A DNA stretch of 61,867 bases from Penium margaritaceum. Its lineage: Eukaryota > Streptophyta > Zygnematophyceae > Desmidiales > Peniaceae. Below the pieces are notes generated by a model. It had not been told where the DNA came from and ran no database searches. It saw only the letters and a list, made by a program, of their open reading frames with translations. The stretch is from assembly GCA_023375785.1 (NCBI GenBank), contig SZWC01006734.1, positions 69,170 through 131,036 of the forward strand, written 5' to 3'. Positions 21,880 to 32,780 of the stretch are shown here, in pieces; position 1 is the stretch's first letter, and each line of letters opens with the position of its first letter. Made by a program: the position numbers and the translations under genes.

Positions 21880-24868
21880 CTTATTTCTATTGGGACAGAG
21901 GTTTCCTCTTAATGTGACTTCCTTCCACCACAGCAAGAATTGTGGCCTTGGTTTCAACAGTTGTGGGACTCCTCCAGCAAAGCATTGCAATCGTTGTTTT
22001 CAACGAAGTTCCGGTCTAGTTACTTGTGTCCTTCTTATACACTGAAACATGTTTCTACTACAAGGTTAGACAGGCACAAGTGCACCTCTGTCTACTAAAG
22101 CATGTGTTTACACTGTATAGGAACAATCTATGTGAGTTTGTATGGAGCAATAATGAGATCTAATCAGTGAATATGAGTTGTAGGAACTTGATTTTGTTTT
22201 AGTTTTTTTGAGAGGTTTATTTATTGCATAGTGTTTGCCATTATTTGTATTTGGAAACAACAGGATCGTATTGCATTACCATGGAAAATGGAGGATCATT
22301 TCACTCATTCATACAAGGTACAACCACCCATATCCTACCATCCCCACAATCTCTTGTGGTGACGATGAACATGGTTCTGTCCCTCCTCAAAGTACCAGAA
22401 ATGTATTATAGGAGTGGGTGTCGTTCATCGAATACAATATTCAACCCTACCTTCGTAAAGAGAAATTAGATTTGAGGACTGTACATGGGTGTGTGTGTGG
22501 CAGACGCAAGAAATCTATGCTGATGTAATTTTCTCAATTCCCCCAAGCAAGAGGTCTTCCTCTCTAAGCACCCCCCTCCCAGCGTGGAAAGCGTGTTAGA
22601 AGAGCATATGTGTGAGAATGTGTGTGCTGTACTTGTCAATAAATACACAACTGTGTTTTTACACATTTGTCTGAAATAAATTCGGGTGCACTTCTCTGTT
22701 CCAATGTGCTCCTTAGATACACTGTTCAGAAAACAAGCCTCATGAACTTTATCCTTTTGGAAGGGTGGAAATTTATCATAATTCATTGGACACCGTCTTT
22801 TCCCCTCCCACCCAGACATGTGTATAGGTGGTGGACATCCCAAATTGTACAAAAATGTACATCGCATGATCTCATCAAACAATAAGCATTTTTTCCATTA
22901 TCCTCCCAAACACAAAAAAGTGTACTGGAGGAGTTTATGTGAGATTCTATTTGGTGAATAAAGGAATTATAGCATCGCTTGTTACTTCTTCCAAATGTCT
23001 GTCAGAGAATAAAATAGAAGGGGTTATAGTCAGCTCCGCTATAAATCGTCCAAATTATGCACCTAGTGCACTTCTACTCCCCTTGTTGAGCGTATCTTTT
23101 AAATTTTGGCCAGATCTCTGAAATGCTGTGTGATTTTGGTTTGCATACTCTACAATTTCAATTTATAACAGATGTATTCGATAAATGATCACATGTGCTA
23201 TGAGAGGTAAATATTTTAATGAATTATTTGATGAGAAAGATGTGTAATTGACATGCAATAAAAACCAAGATGAGCACATAACATGTAAAGACTTAGAGTT
23301 GATATTGCATGTATGACCAATTGCCTCACCCGTGAAACAACGTATCAACAAGTGTACTTGAAAGCGAACAAACCAGTGAACATGAAATGTTTGCAAGAAC
23401 TATGAAATATCACATAGAGCCCATCATAGTTTTCATTCTATAGAAGGAACGTTCATCTGGCCCTTGCTGACATGCATTCATGTGGATGTTCTGTTGAAAA
23501 TATTTGCATGCAGAAATACGCTTTTTGATACACCAATTGTCAAGTGCGTGAAATTGGGGTGATTAACCATAACTCTGGAAGTGAAAAAAAAGTAGTGGGG
23601 AAGTGGGCTGCGTCATTTAGAGTGGACAATATCTTTTAGATTTGATCTGGCCCAACCAGTGTCTTTCACCCATGGGATGTCCTGTACACCGGAGCACCAA
23701 TGTAGAATTATGCCAAGCAAAAGCGAGGCGACGTGTTCAATTTTCTCTTGTTTTCTATTGAACCTATAAGTGGAAAAGAACATCTCCAAACTCATCAACC
23801 ACATCCAAACTGTCAGTCCCTTAAGATTTGTGAGATCCAACGTCCTGGGAAGTTGGGTGTTTCTCTCAGTGAGAACTACCTCCAGCACGCACAAAAATTG
23901 TGTCTCCTACAATGTTGTAATGGGATTTTTTAATGAAATATTATTTAGGTTCTCAACCAATGACAGCTTCTTCTGTTGACTGATGCCTCATGCCATCATA
24001 CATAGTTCCAACTGGGTGGGTAGCGACAAAGGCGAGGGATTTTTTGATGCCGAGTGGTCCATCATGGATTGACCATCTGAGTTGCTGGCCCTGCACCAGT
24101 TGTCGCAAAGACAATCGCTTCTACCATGTGGGCAACTTGGAGAATGGTTTGAATCTCTTTCTGCTGTCCCTCACCACCAACATCTTCACAGGATTATGGC
24201 TACTTGCTGCTAGGTATTCTCACTCCTTATGTTGTTGTCTTCCAGAGGTTTGCAATATTCTTGATGGTGAAGAGGTGAAAAATATCCATATGAGGTTGTT
24301 GTGTTGGATTGAAGTTATTGGCTGCCCCTCTAGCACCGTTGCGCTTTGATATCTTGTGTAACACCAAGAAGAACGTAGATGATAGACACGTAGAAGTTGT
24401 AGAGTAGAAGAGAATCTGGGATCTTGGGAAACTTGAGTAATTTACAATCAGAAATAAGTTTACTTCGATGACAAGTGTCCAAACTGTCAAGCGGATGTAT
24501 ACAACAGAGAGGTATAGTTGATAGTGAGGCAATTGGTATGTGTGATGCTACATTGTGGGTGGCCTCTAGGCAAACTTCGCAGATAACATCAAGGTACATT
24601 CTAATAAAGGTCTAGTGCCATCAAGTAGTCTCAAAAGTTTGTTACGGTTGGTGATAGTTCTGACAAATCTTCTAGTAAGAGGCCGAACCTGTGAGAACCT
24701 TCTAAGACAAGACATCAAAGGTTGAGGTAGTTGGCCGATCATTGTAGAAATCCGGGGGTGGTCATGCGGTGGGCCATGAAAGCAAGGATCATCATGCATG
24801 TGCACAGAGCGTACAAATATGCGTACACCAGGGATGTAACCGTGTATGTTTGATTCTTGTATTGTAGA
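21880..24868. other. AT-rich stretch, no gene recognised; repeat-like at 23.74-24.6 kb
   Basis: No frame with recognisable motifs. Segments near 23780-23830 and 24360-24500 resemble, with many changes, 6130-6160 and 6710-6850 (shared CACCAAGAAGAACG, and CAACCACATCCAAACTGTCAGT versus its diverged partner). This suggests two old copies of one unidentified repeat. Confidence 0.4.
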
Positions 24869-25402
24869 TGTTGTTTTGTTTGTCGTACACGGCTTACGGT
24901 GACCCCTCAGCTCATGTCCATCTACGTGCAGATCCCTGAGACTGGCGACGGTGGCAGAAGACCGGCGGCCGGCGGTGACAGGCGCCCAGAAGACTCTCAT
25001 ATTTTTAGATTCATGCTGTGGGACGGCACATAGGCATGCAGCCTATCAGGACGTATATCTCATCGATGTGGCCGTTCTGGTTCAAACAGCTCGTCGTTTG
25101 GACATATCTGCAGAGAGTTATGGCCAAAACTGTGTTTTTGCCACTATTTTGTCATGCTAGAAAATAGCGCCCTTGTGCGCCGCGTGTGTGTGCATCCACT
25201 AGGTCCTTGACACTATTTAGGTTGTCCAGGCCTCAGTGGTCACTCTCTTCTGCACAATTCAGTATTTGCATCTTCTGACACTTGTACTTGTGTCTCTAGC
25301 CAACCCCTTGTTGTTCTCACCTTCACCTGTGTGTGCTAGTGAGTTAACTGGCCGGCTTGTACTGCCACGCCAGCGACAGCAGTGCTAAGAAGTTGTCTTT
25401 CA
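24869..25402 (+). repeat. 5' LTR (534 bp)
   Basis: It starts TGTTG and ends TTTCA, giving TG...CA ends, and abuts the primer site. It matches 32020-32775 along its length except for one insertion in the latter. LTRs supply the element's promoter and poly(A) signals; no clear TATA box was picked out. Confidence 0.92.
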
Positions 25403-25414
25403 TGGTATCAGAGC
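25403..25414 (+). other. Primer-binding site
   Basis: TGGTATCAGAGC, complementary to the 3' end of initiator methionine tRNA and typical of plant LTR elements. It follows the LTR's terminal CA directly. Confidence 0.95.
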
Positions 25415-26201
25415 CACGAGCCAGTGCTCGCAAAGCTGTGTAGCAGAGGCGCAGTAACCACAGTAGCAGTGAGCAACCACAGCCGTTGCCTTGAGTAGCA
25501 GCAGCAGCAGCGCCCCCTGTCTCGGCGAGAGGTCCTGGGACCCACCACCGTTCCGACCGTTTTCTTGATAAGTCTGCGACACTTCCGTGGCCGTTCCGTG
25601 ATAGCACCAGCCACTCCGCGGAAACTCCGCGGTGTTCCGCAGTGACGAGGTCTCCGTAGCGGACGCGGCAGCTCCGCGACCGCAACGGAATCCACCGACT
25701 GTGCCGCGGATCTACCGCGGTTGCACGCGGCATTCCGAAATCGTCACCCCGCGGTGACGGTGCCGCGGCAGATCCACGGTGTTCCGCGGATCCGCGGCGT
25801 TCCGCCGCAGCAGCTCCGTGGCGGTTCTGGAACACGCCGGCGGAGCTCCACGATGCTGCGCGGTTGCAAGTCCGTGGCAACTCCGTGGCGGTTCTGCTGT
25901 TGCCAGTCGCGGCAGCCCTGCGGTGGTCACAGAACGCACTAACGCAGGTACCCCGGCAGTTCGTGGCACCCCGCGTGTTCCGCATCCGTGCGACCACGGT
26001 GGCTGTTTGCGGCACCCCGCCGTGTTCCACACAAGCGCAACCGCGGCCAGCTCCAATTGATCGGCAGCAGTCCGCAGACATTCCGCGGTGAGGTATACTG
26101 TGGAATTGTTCCACGGAGGTGTTCCGCGAAGGCATTCCGCTAAGGAGAGGGTCTGCGGTGAAGTGTTCCGCAACAACAACAAAAAAGGGGAACTGGTCGT
26201 C
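25415..26201 (+). other. Copia untranslated leader
   Basis: GC-rich leader of about 790 bp rich in CCGCGG and TTCCGC motifs. It is open on the minus strand by composition, but no motif supports a gene there. Confidence 0.6.
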
Positions 26202-29200
26202 ATGCCGAAGCTCACCCCCTCCAGCGCCGCCACCGATGTAGCTTCCGAAGGCAGCTCCGTCAGCGGCAAATGCCAACCGCCGTCGTTGTCACCACAACAA
26301 TAGCAGCAGTAGCAGTAGCAGTAGCAGCAGCAGCAGCAGCAATCGCATCAGCAGCAGCCGCAACGGCGGCAGTAGTAGCAGCCGCAGCAGCAGCGGCCGC
26401 CAAGCCTTACGACATTGGTGCGCCAGATGCGCGCGCTGGCTGACCTACAGGCGGCGAGCCGCAATACTTTGACGAGGCATGTTGCTGAGCTACTGGACCT
26501 GATCAAGGGCTTACTGCCTCAGCAGTAGCAGTCCCAGTAGTAGCAGCAACATCCATCCATTGACCCGAGCGAGGACCACCTAGCTCACGACGGTAATGCT
26601 GATGAGGTCGAGAAGAACCTCTACGACTCCGGCGAGGAGGGCTTGGAAGAGCTACTACGAGCACGGCTCATCTGCCTGGAGGCGTGCCGCAGAGCGCGTG
26701 AGGCCAATGCCGCCCTTGAGGGCACGAGCTCCAGCACCGACGCCGGCCTGAGCTCACCCCGCCACCCTCTGAGCTTTGAGGAGTTGGCTTTGCGGGCCCG
26801 CCTGGGTAAGGGGGTTTCCTCCTCTATGCCCGGCCCCGCAGTGGCCTTGGCCATCGCTGTGCTCACGGTCAAGCCACCCAAATGGTTTGAGTCGGACCTG
26901 CCTGTCTTCTGGACTGGGAGTGATTTCATGTCCTGGGAACTGCGCTTCGGCATGTGGGCCATGAGCGAGGGAGTCCTCGCCTACTACCTCACTCCATACT
27001 AGGCGTTTGACCCCGCCCAGACACAGATGGCTGTCCGTGCCGCTTCCGGCTAGATGAAAGCCGTCCTGGACTTCACCAAGGACTTCAGTCGGTTCCTTGG
27101 CGATCCATTGACCGGCTCGGGAGCTGACCCTTGCGCGGCGTGGGCACTGGCTATCAATCTTTTTGAAGGCGCCACCTTGGCCTTGACGTCCCAGCGCCTT
27201 GCCGACTTCAACTCCCTCTGCCAGACTGCTCAGGAGGACGCAGACGACTAATGGCACTGGGCAATCCAGCTGCACGAGGAGCTGGGAGATGATGCCCCCG
27301 CGCAGTTTTCCGCCCTCCAAATCATCCTCTATGGCATCCACCCCGACTACGCACGCGTCTTCAGCAACTTCGACTAGACCCTGCTGCGCAACATGTGGAG
27401 CGAGGGGACCTTGCTGCGCTGGGCCACCCTCCGCTTCCAGGAGGTCATCGGCATGGACGCAACAAACCGTGCTCGCCGTAGCAACGCTTCAGCTGTAGTT
27501 GCAGCCGTGTCCTCCCCTCCGTTGTCTATAGTGATAGCGGCACCAGCTTAGGGGAAGAAGGGCCACAAATCATTAGATAGTGGTTCCAGCGGTGGGACCC
27601 GCAGCGTCACCAGCACAAGCACAAGAAGCATCACCCGCAGTAGCAGCGGCAAGAGCAGCAGTAGTAGCGGCGACAGCAGTAGCAGCAGCGGCAGCAACGG
27701 CTCCGGAAGCACGACGGGCCGCCGGTTTGTGTGCTTCAATTACGGGGGTGACCATCGCTACCTCGACTGCACTCGTCTGACCGGTCGCCCATTGGACTAG
27801 GCAAAGGTCACGCACGGCCTGTAGCAGGTGCACGAGGCACGTGTGCGCCATACGTCTGGTGCGACCGACCGCTCGGCTGCCACTACCGTAGCTGCCCCAG
27901 AGTAGTCCACCGTCACAGCAGGCTCCTCCGCTGACCCTCGCGACCAGGCGCTTGCCGACCGCGACAGGACGATCGCTGAGCTGCACCTGCTTCTCGCCCT
28001 ACGCTCATCTCAGGGAGGTGCAAGTTTGTTGACTGAGCCGGGGGATCCTACTACCTGTGGACTGTCTATGTCATTGCGTGATGATGCGTGTGGTGGTCCC
28101 CATGTCCAACCGTGTGCACATGACGGACCTGATGATGTGTCTTGGTTGCATGCATATCATGTGCGTTACTCTGGTCGCCTTGTCGTGTCACCCACCGAGC
28201 GCCGTGCTACCGCGCCTTGTGTTGTCGCCGAGTGCCACGTTGCCCCTTGTACGCGTGTCACTGATGCCACCTGGGTCGTTGACTCCGGTGCCACCCATCA
28301 CATGACGTTTCGTCGTGACACCTTCATCGTCTTGCATCCTGTTGGCACTGTTTTCTCTGTCCGCACTGCATCTGGCCATGAGGTCCCTATCCAGGGTGCT
28401 GGGGTTGTACAGTTCACCAGGCTCGTTGGTCTCATATACATCTCCGACGTTCTCTTTGTCCCTGATCTGGAACTCAGCCTACTGTCTGTCCGTGTGTGCA
28501 CCAAGATGGGCCTGGGTGCCACGCACACAAATGTCGATGCTCGCATCTTTGTGCGCGAGACCGAGGAGACCGTCCTCAATGGGACGGTCGTGTATGATCT
28601 GTATCACATCTCTGGGTCCGCTACGAGTGCCCCCTCCTTGCCTCCTTCTCCCACTGCTCATGTTTTCTTTGCTGGTGCTCTGTCCCCCGAGCACCACCGT
28701 CTCCTACATCGACGACTCTGTTATGTCCACCTGGGGGCTGTCGACAGGTTGCTCTGCACTTAGCCTGCTCTCGGTCTTGATGTGGCGTCCTTCGAGGCGC
28801 CGTCCACGACCGACTGCTTGTCCTGTGCTAAAGGCAAGATGCACCAGTACACCTATCCTGTGTCTGTCTCCAGGGCTTGACTGCCCTTGGAGCTTGTCCA
28901 CTCCGACCTCATGGGTCTGCTCCCTGTCGAGTTTCAGGAGGACCGCGGCCGCTACGTCCTGACACTGATGAATTCACGCGCATGCACTAGGTCTACATTC
29001 TGCGTCAGAAGAGCGATGCCGCCATTGCTGTCTGCACTTGGCTGGTCATGGCCGAGCGCCAATCCTCCGACCGCCTTCAGACCTTTCACTCTGACCGCGG
29101 CGGTGAGTACCTCGGTGACATGGCCCGCTCCTTCACCGAGCTTGGTGTTTTTCACAACCTCTCCGTTCCCGCCACCCCCCAGCAGAACGGTGTCTCAGAG

Positions 29201-31896
29201 CGTTGGAACCGCACCATGGAGGATGCGGTCCGCGCCATGCGCGTGGACAGCGCAATGCCTGAGGCCTTTGCCTTCGAGGGCATGGCATACATGACCTGGT
29301 TCTGGAACCGCATTCCCCACGGCCCCCTCCCAGGTCACCGCACGCCCTACGAGCTGTGGTACGGGCGCCGTGCGGATCTGCGCTTGGCCCGTGTCTTAGG
29401 CTCCTTGCCTGCGTTTGGTTCACACCGCAGTAGCAAGGGAGAAATCTCTCTCCGTGGGGCCCCATCTGTGCCTTTGTCGGCGTCGTCCCGCGGTCGAAGG
29501 CCTGGCAGTTCTGGGACCTTGAGCGACGCCGCATTATGGAGTCCCGTGACGCTCTCTTCTTTGAGCATCTTGCCTTCCGCGACCTTGCTCGTATCCACGC
29601 ACTATGTGCTACTCATGCCCCTGGGTGTGCCGGACCCCGTAGTGTGGGGGAGGCTCCTGTCATGGTTGGCACAGTGCCCCCGGCCAGCATGGTCACTCCG
29701 TCGCCGACACCCCCGGGACTATCCCCAAAGGCTGTGCCCACCGGCACCCCCAGCCCTGTCCCATATGCGGCTCGCTCCTCCGCCCTCGACTCTCCGCACT
29801 CGCCCGTTCTCGAGTACATTTCTGAGCCGGCTTCCGCGTCTGCGGTCCTGCCTAATCCTATGTCTGATTCTGCGTCTGAGGCTCTGCCTGATCCTACGTC
29901 CACATCCTTGTCTGGCTTTGAGCCGTCTCAGCCTACGGCCGCGGACATGCTTGCGTCTGCCATGGGGCCGGCCCCGGCTACTGAGGCCCCGGCAGCCTCT
30001 AGTGGTACACCTACAGTGCAGTCCACACCGGCATGTGAGTGGGCAGCGGCCACTGCTCCTGCCCCGTCGGACCCTTACACACGGGTACCCGGCGGACGCC
30101 TCCACCCTCGTCCCGCACGCAGCATTGTCAGCGGTGACCCGGGCACGAAGGCCCTCGGCCTGAGTGCTCGCAGCCTCACTGAGATTCACCCTGGTTGTGC
30201 CACCGGCATGGCACTACTTGCTCATGAGCGCGATCTCGCTCGAGATGCCGCTGAGTCCATGGTGATGGTCGACCCTCCCTCTACGGCATATGTCGTGGCC
30301 ACTCGCATTGCACAGCTGCTGTCTCCCGATCCCACCAGCCTGCCTGAGGCCTTGTCAGCCCCTGACGCTGAGCAGTGGCGCACTGCCTGCCAGGTTGAGC
30401 TAGATGCCATCTGCGAGCATGGCGTCTTTGAGCTGGTGGACTTGCCAAAGAACCGCAAGGCCATCAAGGCCAATTGGGTTCTTCGCAAGAAGCTAAAACC
30501 AGATGGCACTGTGGAGCGCTACAAAGCGCGCCTGACAGCAAAGGGCTTCTCTCAGGTCCTTGGCGTGGATTACACCGAGAACTTTGCCCCTGTTGGCCGG
30601 ATGACGACCACGCTCACGCTACTGAGCCAGGCGGCATAGCACGATTGGGAACTCCATCAGATGGATGCCAATAGCATGTTCCTAAACGGGGACCTTGAGG
30701 AGGAGATCTACATGGTCCAGCCACCTGGCTTTGAGGATGGTACCGGTCACGTGTACTGGCTGCAGAAGGCCTTGTACGGCCTGAAACAGTCACCTCGCTA
30801 CTGGAATCAGGAGATCACCAGCATGCTGAGACACACTAGGTACATTCAGAGTGATGCTGACCCATCCCTATTCCTCTCACAGTCCCCAGCACCGCTCGCT
30901 GCCATCCTCGTCTACGTGGACGATCTTCTGATTGCCTCGCCCGACCTGGGAGCAGTGAACGCTGCCAAGTCCGTTCTCTCCTTGACCTACAAGATGAAAG
31001 ATCTTGGTTAGGCCTCTGTCGTTTTGGAGATGGATATCATGCGATATTGTGTCCACCGCACACTCCGTGTCCATCAAGGACGCTACGCAGAGACCGTGGG
31101 GGAGTGCTTTGCCGACCTCCTTGTTGCCGTCCGCTCGGCCTCCATGCCCATGACCCCTGAGGGGCAGGCTGTCCTAAAGGTGGATGACCCATCTGACCTG
31201 GGGGAGCCAGTCGATGTGACCTTGTATCTGCGAGTCATCGGCTCACTCATGTACTTGGCCACCACGACACGACCCGACATCGCCTTCACTATCAACCTGC
31301 TCACCCAGTTCTCGCAGGCTCCACACCAGCAAACACTGGAGGCCGCAGTCCGGTGTGTGCGCTACGTCCTTTCCACTACACGCTTCGGCCTGTGCCTTCG
31401 CGAGCAGGTGTCCGTTGTGCTCGATGGGTACACAAACAATGACTGGGCGTGGAGTCTAGATGGCAAGAGCTACACCGGCTACATCTTTCTCATTGGAGGC
31501 AGTGTAGTGTCCTGGCGAAGTGGGAAGCAGGGCTGCATCGCACGCAACACTGCTTAGGCAGAGTATGTTGCTCTAGGCGCCGGTGCAGCAGAGTGCGTCT
31601 GGCTCATCCGTCTGTTGCGTGAACTACGTCAATCCATTCCCCTCGTGGTTCTCTAGTGTGAAAACATGAGCGCGGAGGCCATCGCTAAGAACTCAGGTGT
31701 GTTCCATGCATGCACAAAGCAAATCAATGTCGAGCACCACTTCGTGCGTGATCAGGTTGATCGTGGTGAGAGCCAAGTCGTCCACGTGGGCACTGATAGG
31801 CAGTGCGTGGATTTTTTGACCAAGGTTCTGGGTCGTTTGAATTTTCATGCGGCCACTCGTTCCGTGGGACTCTGCCCCATCCCTATTGCAGGTTGA
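26202..31896 (+). pseudogene. Copia gag-pol polyprotein, interrupted by 25 stops and two frameshifts
   Basis: The frame starts at the ATG at 26202. Gag has a Gln-rich segment (26280-26560) and a damaged zinc knuckle (CFNYGGDHRYLDC near 27730, Tyr where Cys is expected). The aspartic protease motif VVDSGATHHM includes the Asp codon at 28281. Integrase shows an HHCC-type zinc motif around 28700-28840, then HSDLMG, FHSDRGGEYL and QNGVSERWNRTM. Reverse transcriptase shows KARLTAKGFSQ and YVDDLLIA (Asp codons at 30919 and 30922). RNase H ends with AEYVALGAGAAE. In-frame stops are 23 TAG, one TAA (27249) and one TGA (28878); net one-base losses occur near 28967 and 29400. In the conserved motifs the TAGs sit where glutamine is expected. 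It cannot make a full polyprotein unless TAG is read through. Confidence 0.92.
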
Positions 31897-32008
31897 TTCC
31901 TCATGTGCCATCTTGCGTGTGCTGTGCTTGTTGCCTACAGCGCATGTGCGTTTCCCGCACTGTACATCGTTATTGTCTGCATGTGCATGGACGTGTTTCG
32001 CCCTCCGG

Positions 32009-32019
32009 TCATGGGGGAG
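32009..32019 (+). other. Polypurine tract
   Basis: Purine-rich stretch centred on ATGGGGGAG immediately before the TG of the 3' LTR. It would prime plus-strand DNA synthesis. Confidence 0.85.
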
Positions 32020-32775
32020 TGTTGTGTGTGTCATACATAGCTTACGGTGACCCCTCGGCTCGTGTCCATCCACGTGCAGATCCCTGAGACTGGCGACGGT
32101 TGCAAAAGACCAGCGGCCGGCAGTGACAGGCGCCCAGAAGACTCTCGTAAAAAATATAATTTCTTTAGAAGAAATAATCAGTGGTGATGATGAAAGTTCT
32201 TTTATTTTTTTAATATAGTTAATGACTTTTGACTAATTTTATATAGCTATTTAGCTTCTTTTCTTCTCGTTTTTTTATTTTTTTCTAAAGAAGTTTTTCT
32301 TTTTTCTTTTTCTAAAAGGAATTCTTTTTTTGAAATACTTAACTTTTTGATTTTTCTAATAATTAGTCATTTTCTTCTTCAGTATCTTATGTGGGACAGC
32401 ACATAGGCGTGCATCCTATTAGGACATAGATCTCGTCGATGCGACCGTTCTGGTTCAAACGGCTTGTCGTTCGGACATGTCTGCAGGGAGTTCTGGCCAA
32501 AACTGTGTTTTTGCCACTATTTTGTCCTGCTAGAAAATAGCGCCCTTGTGCGCTGCGTGTGTGTGCATCCACTAGGTCCTTGACACTATTTAGGTTGTCC
32601 AGGCCTCAGTTTTCACTCTCTTCTGCACAATTCAGTATTTGTAGCTTCTGACACTCGTACTCGTGTCCCTAGCCAACCCCTTGCTGTTCTCACCTTCACC
32701 TGTGTGTGCTAGTGAGTTATCTTGCCGGCTTGTACTGCCACGCCAGCGATAGCAGTGCTAGGAGGCTGTCTTTCA
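32020..32775 (+). repeat. 3' LTR (756 bp, with insertion)
   Basis: Matches the 5' LTR apart from an extra AT-rich block at 32147-32382. It starts TGTTG and ends TTTCA. Most differences from the 5' LTR are transitions. Confidence 0.92.
32147..32382. other. AT-rich 236-bp insertion in the 3' LTR, GT...AG ends
   Basis: Absent from the 5' LTR. It begins GTAAAAAATATAATTTC and ends TTTTCTTCTTCAG, matching a plant intron donor and a pyrimidine-rich acceptor, in strong compositional contrast to the LTR. The reverse strand reads as Lys-rich short frames, so plastid-derived DNA is another possibility. No known element is recognised. Confidence 0.7.
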
Positions 32776-32780
32776 GTGGA

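Larger units (their letters stand above)
24869..32775 (+). mobile_element. Full-length Ty1/Copia LTR retrotransposon (decayed)
   Basis: The structure is complete: 5' LTR 24869-25402, primer site 25403-25414, leader, gag-pol 26202-31896, purine tract 32009-32019 and 3' LTR 32020-32775. The domain order Gag, protease, integrase, reverse transcriptase, RNase H defines Copia. Flanking pentamers GTAGA (24864-24868) and GTGGA (32776-32780) look like a target duplication with one later change. The coding frame has 25 stops and two frameshifts, and the LTRs differ at many positions, mostly transitions, so it is an old, inactive insertion. Confidence 0.93.

Noticed and set aside
25344..26276. 310-codon open frame on the minus strand over the Copia leader
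   Set aside because: It lies antisense to the primer site, leader and gag start, is dominated by GC-rich simple repeats and shows no motif; compositional artefact.
26202..31896. Genetic code with TAG as Gln in the host nucleus
   Set aside because: The MULE exons and the Gln-rich host exon carry no in-frame TAG despite many CAG codons, so mutation is the simpler reading; kept only as a testable alternative.
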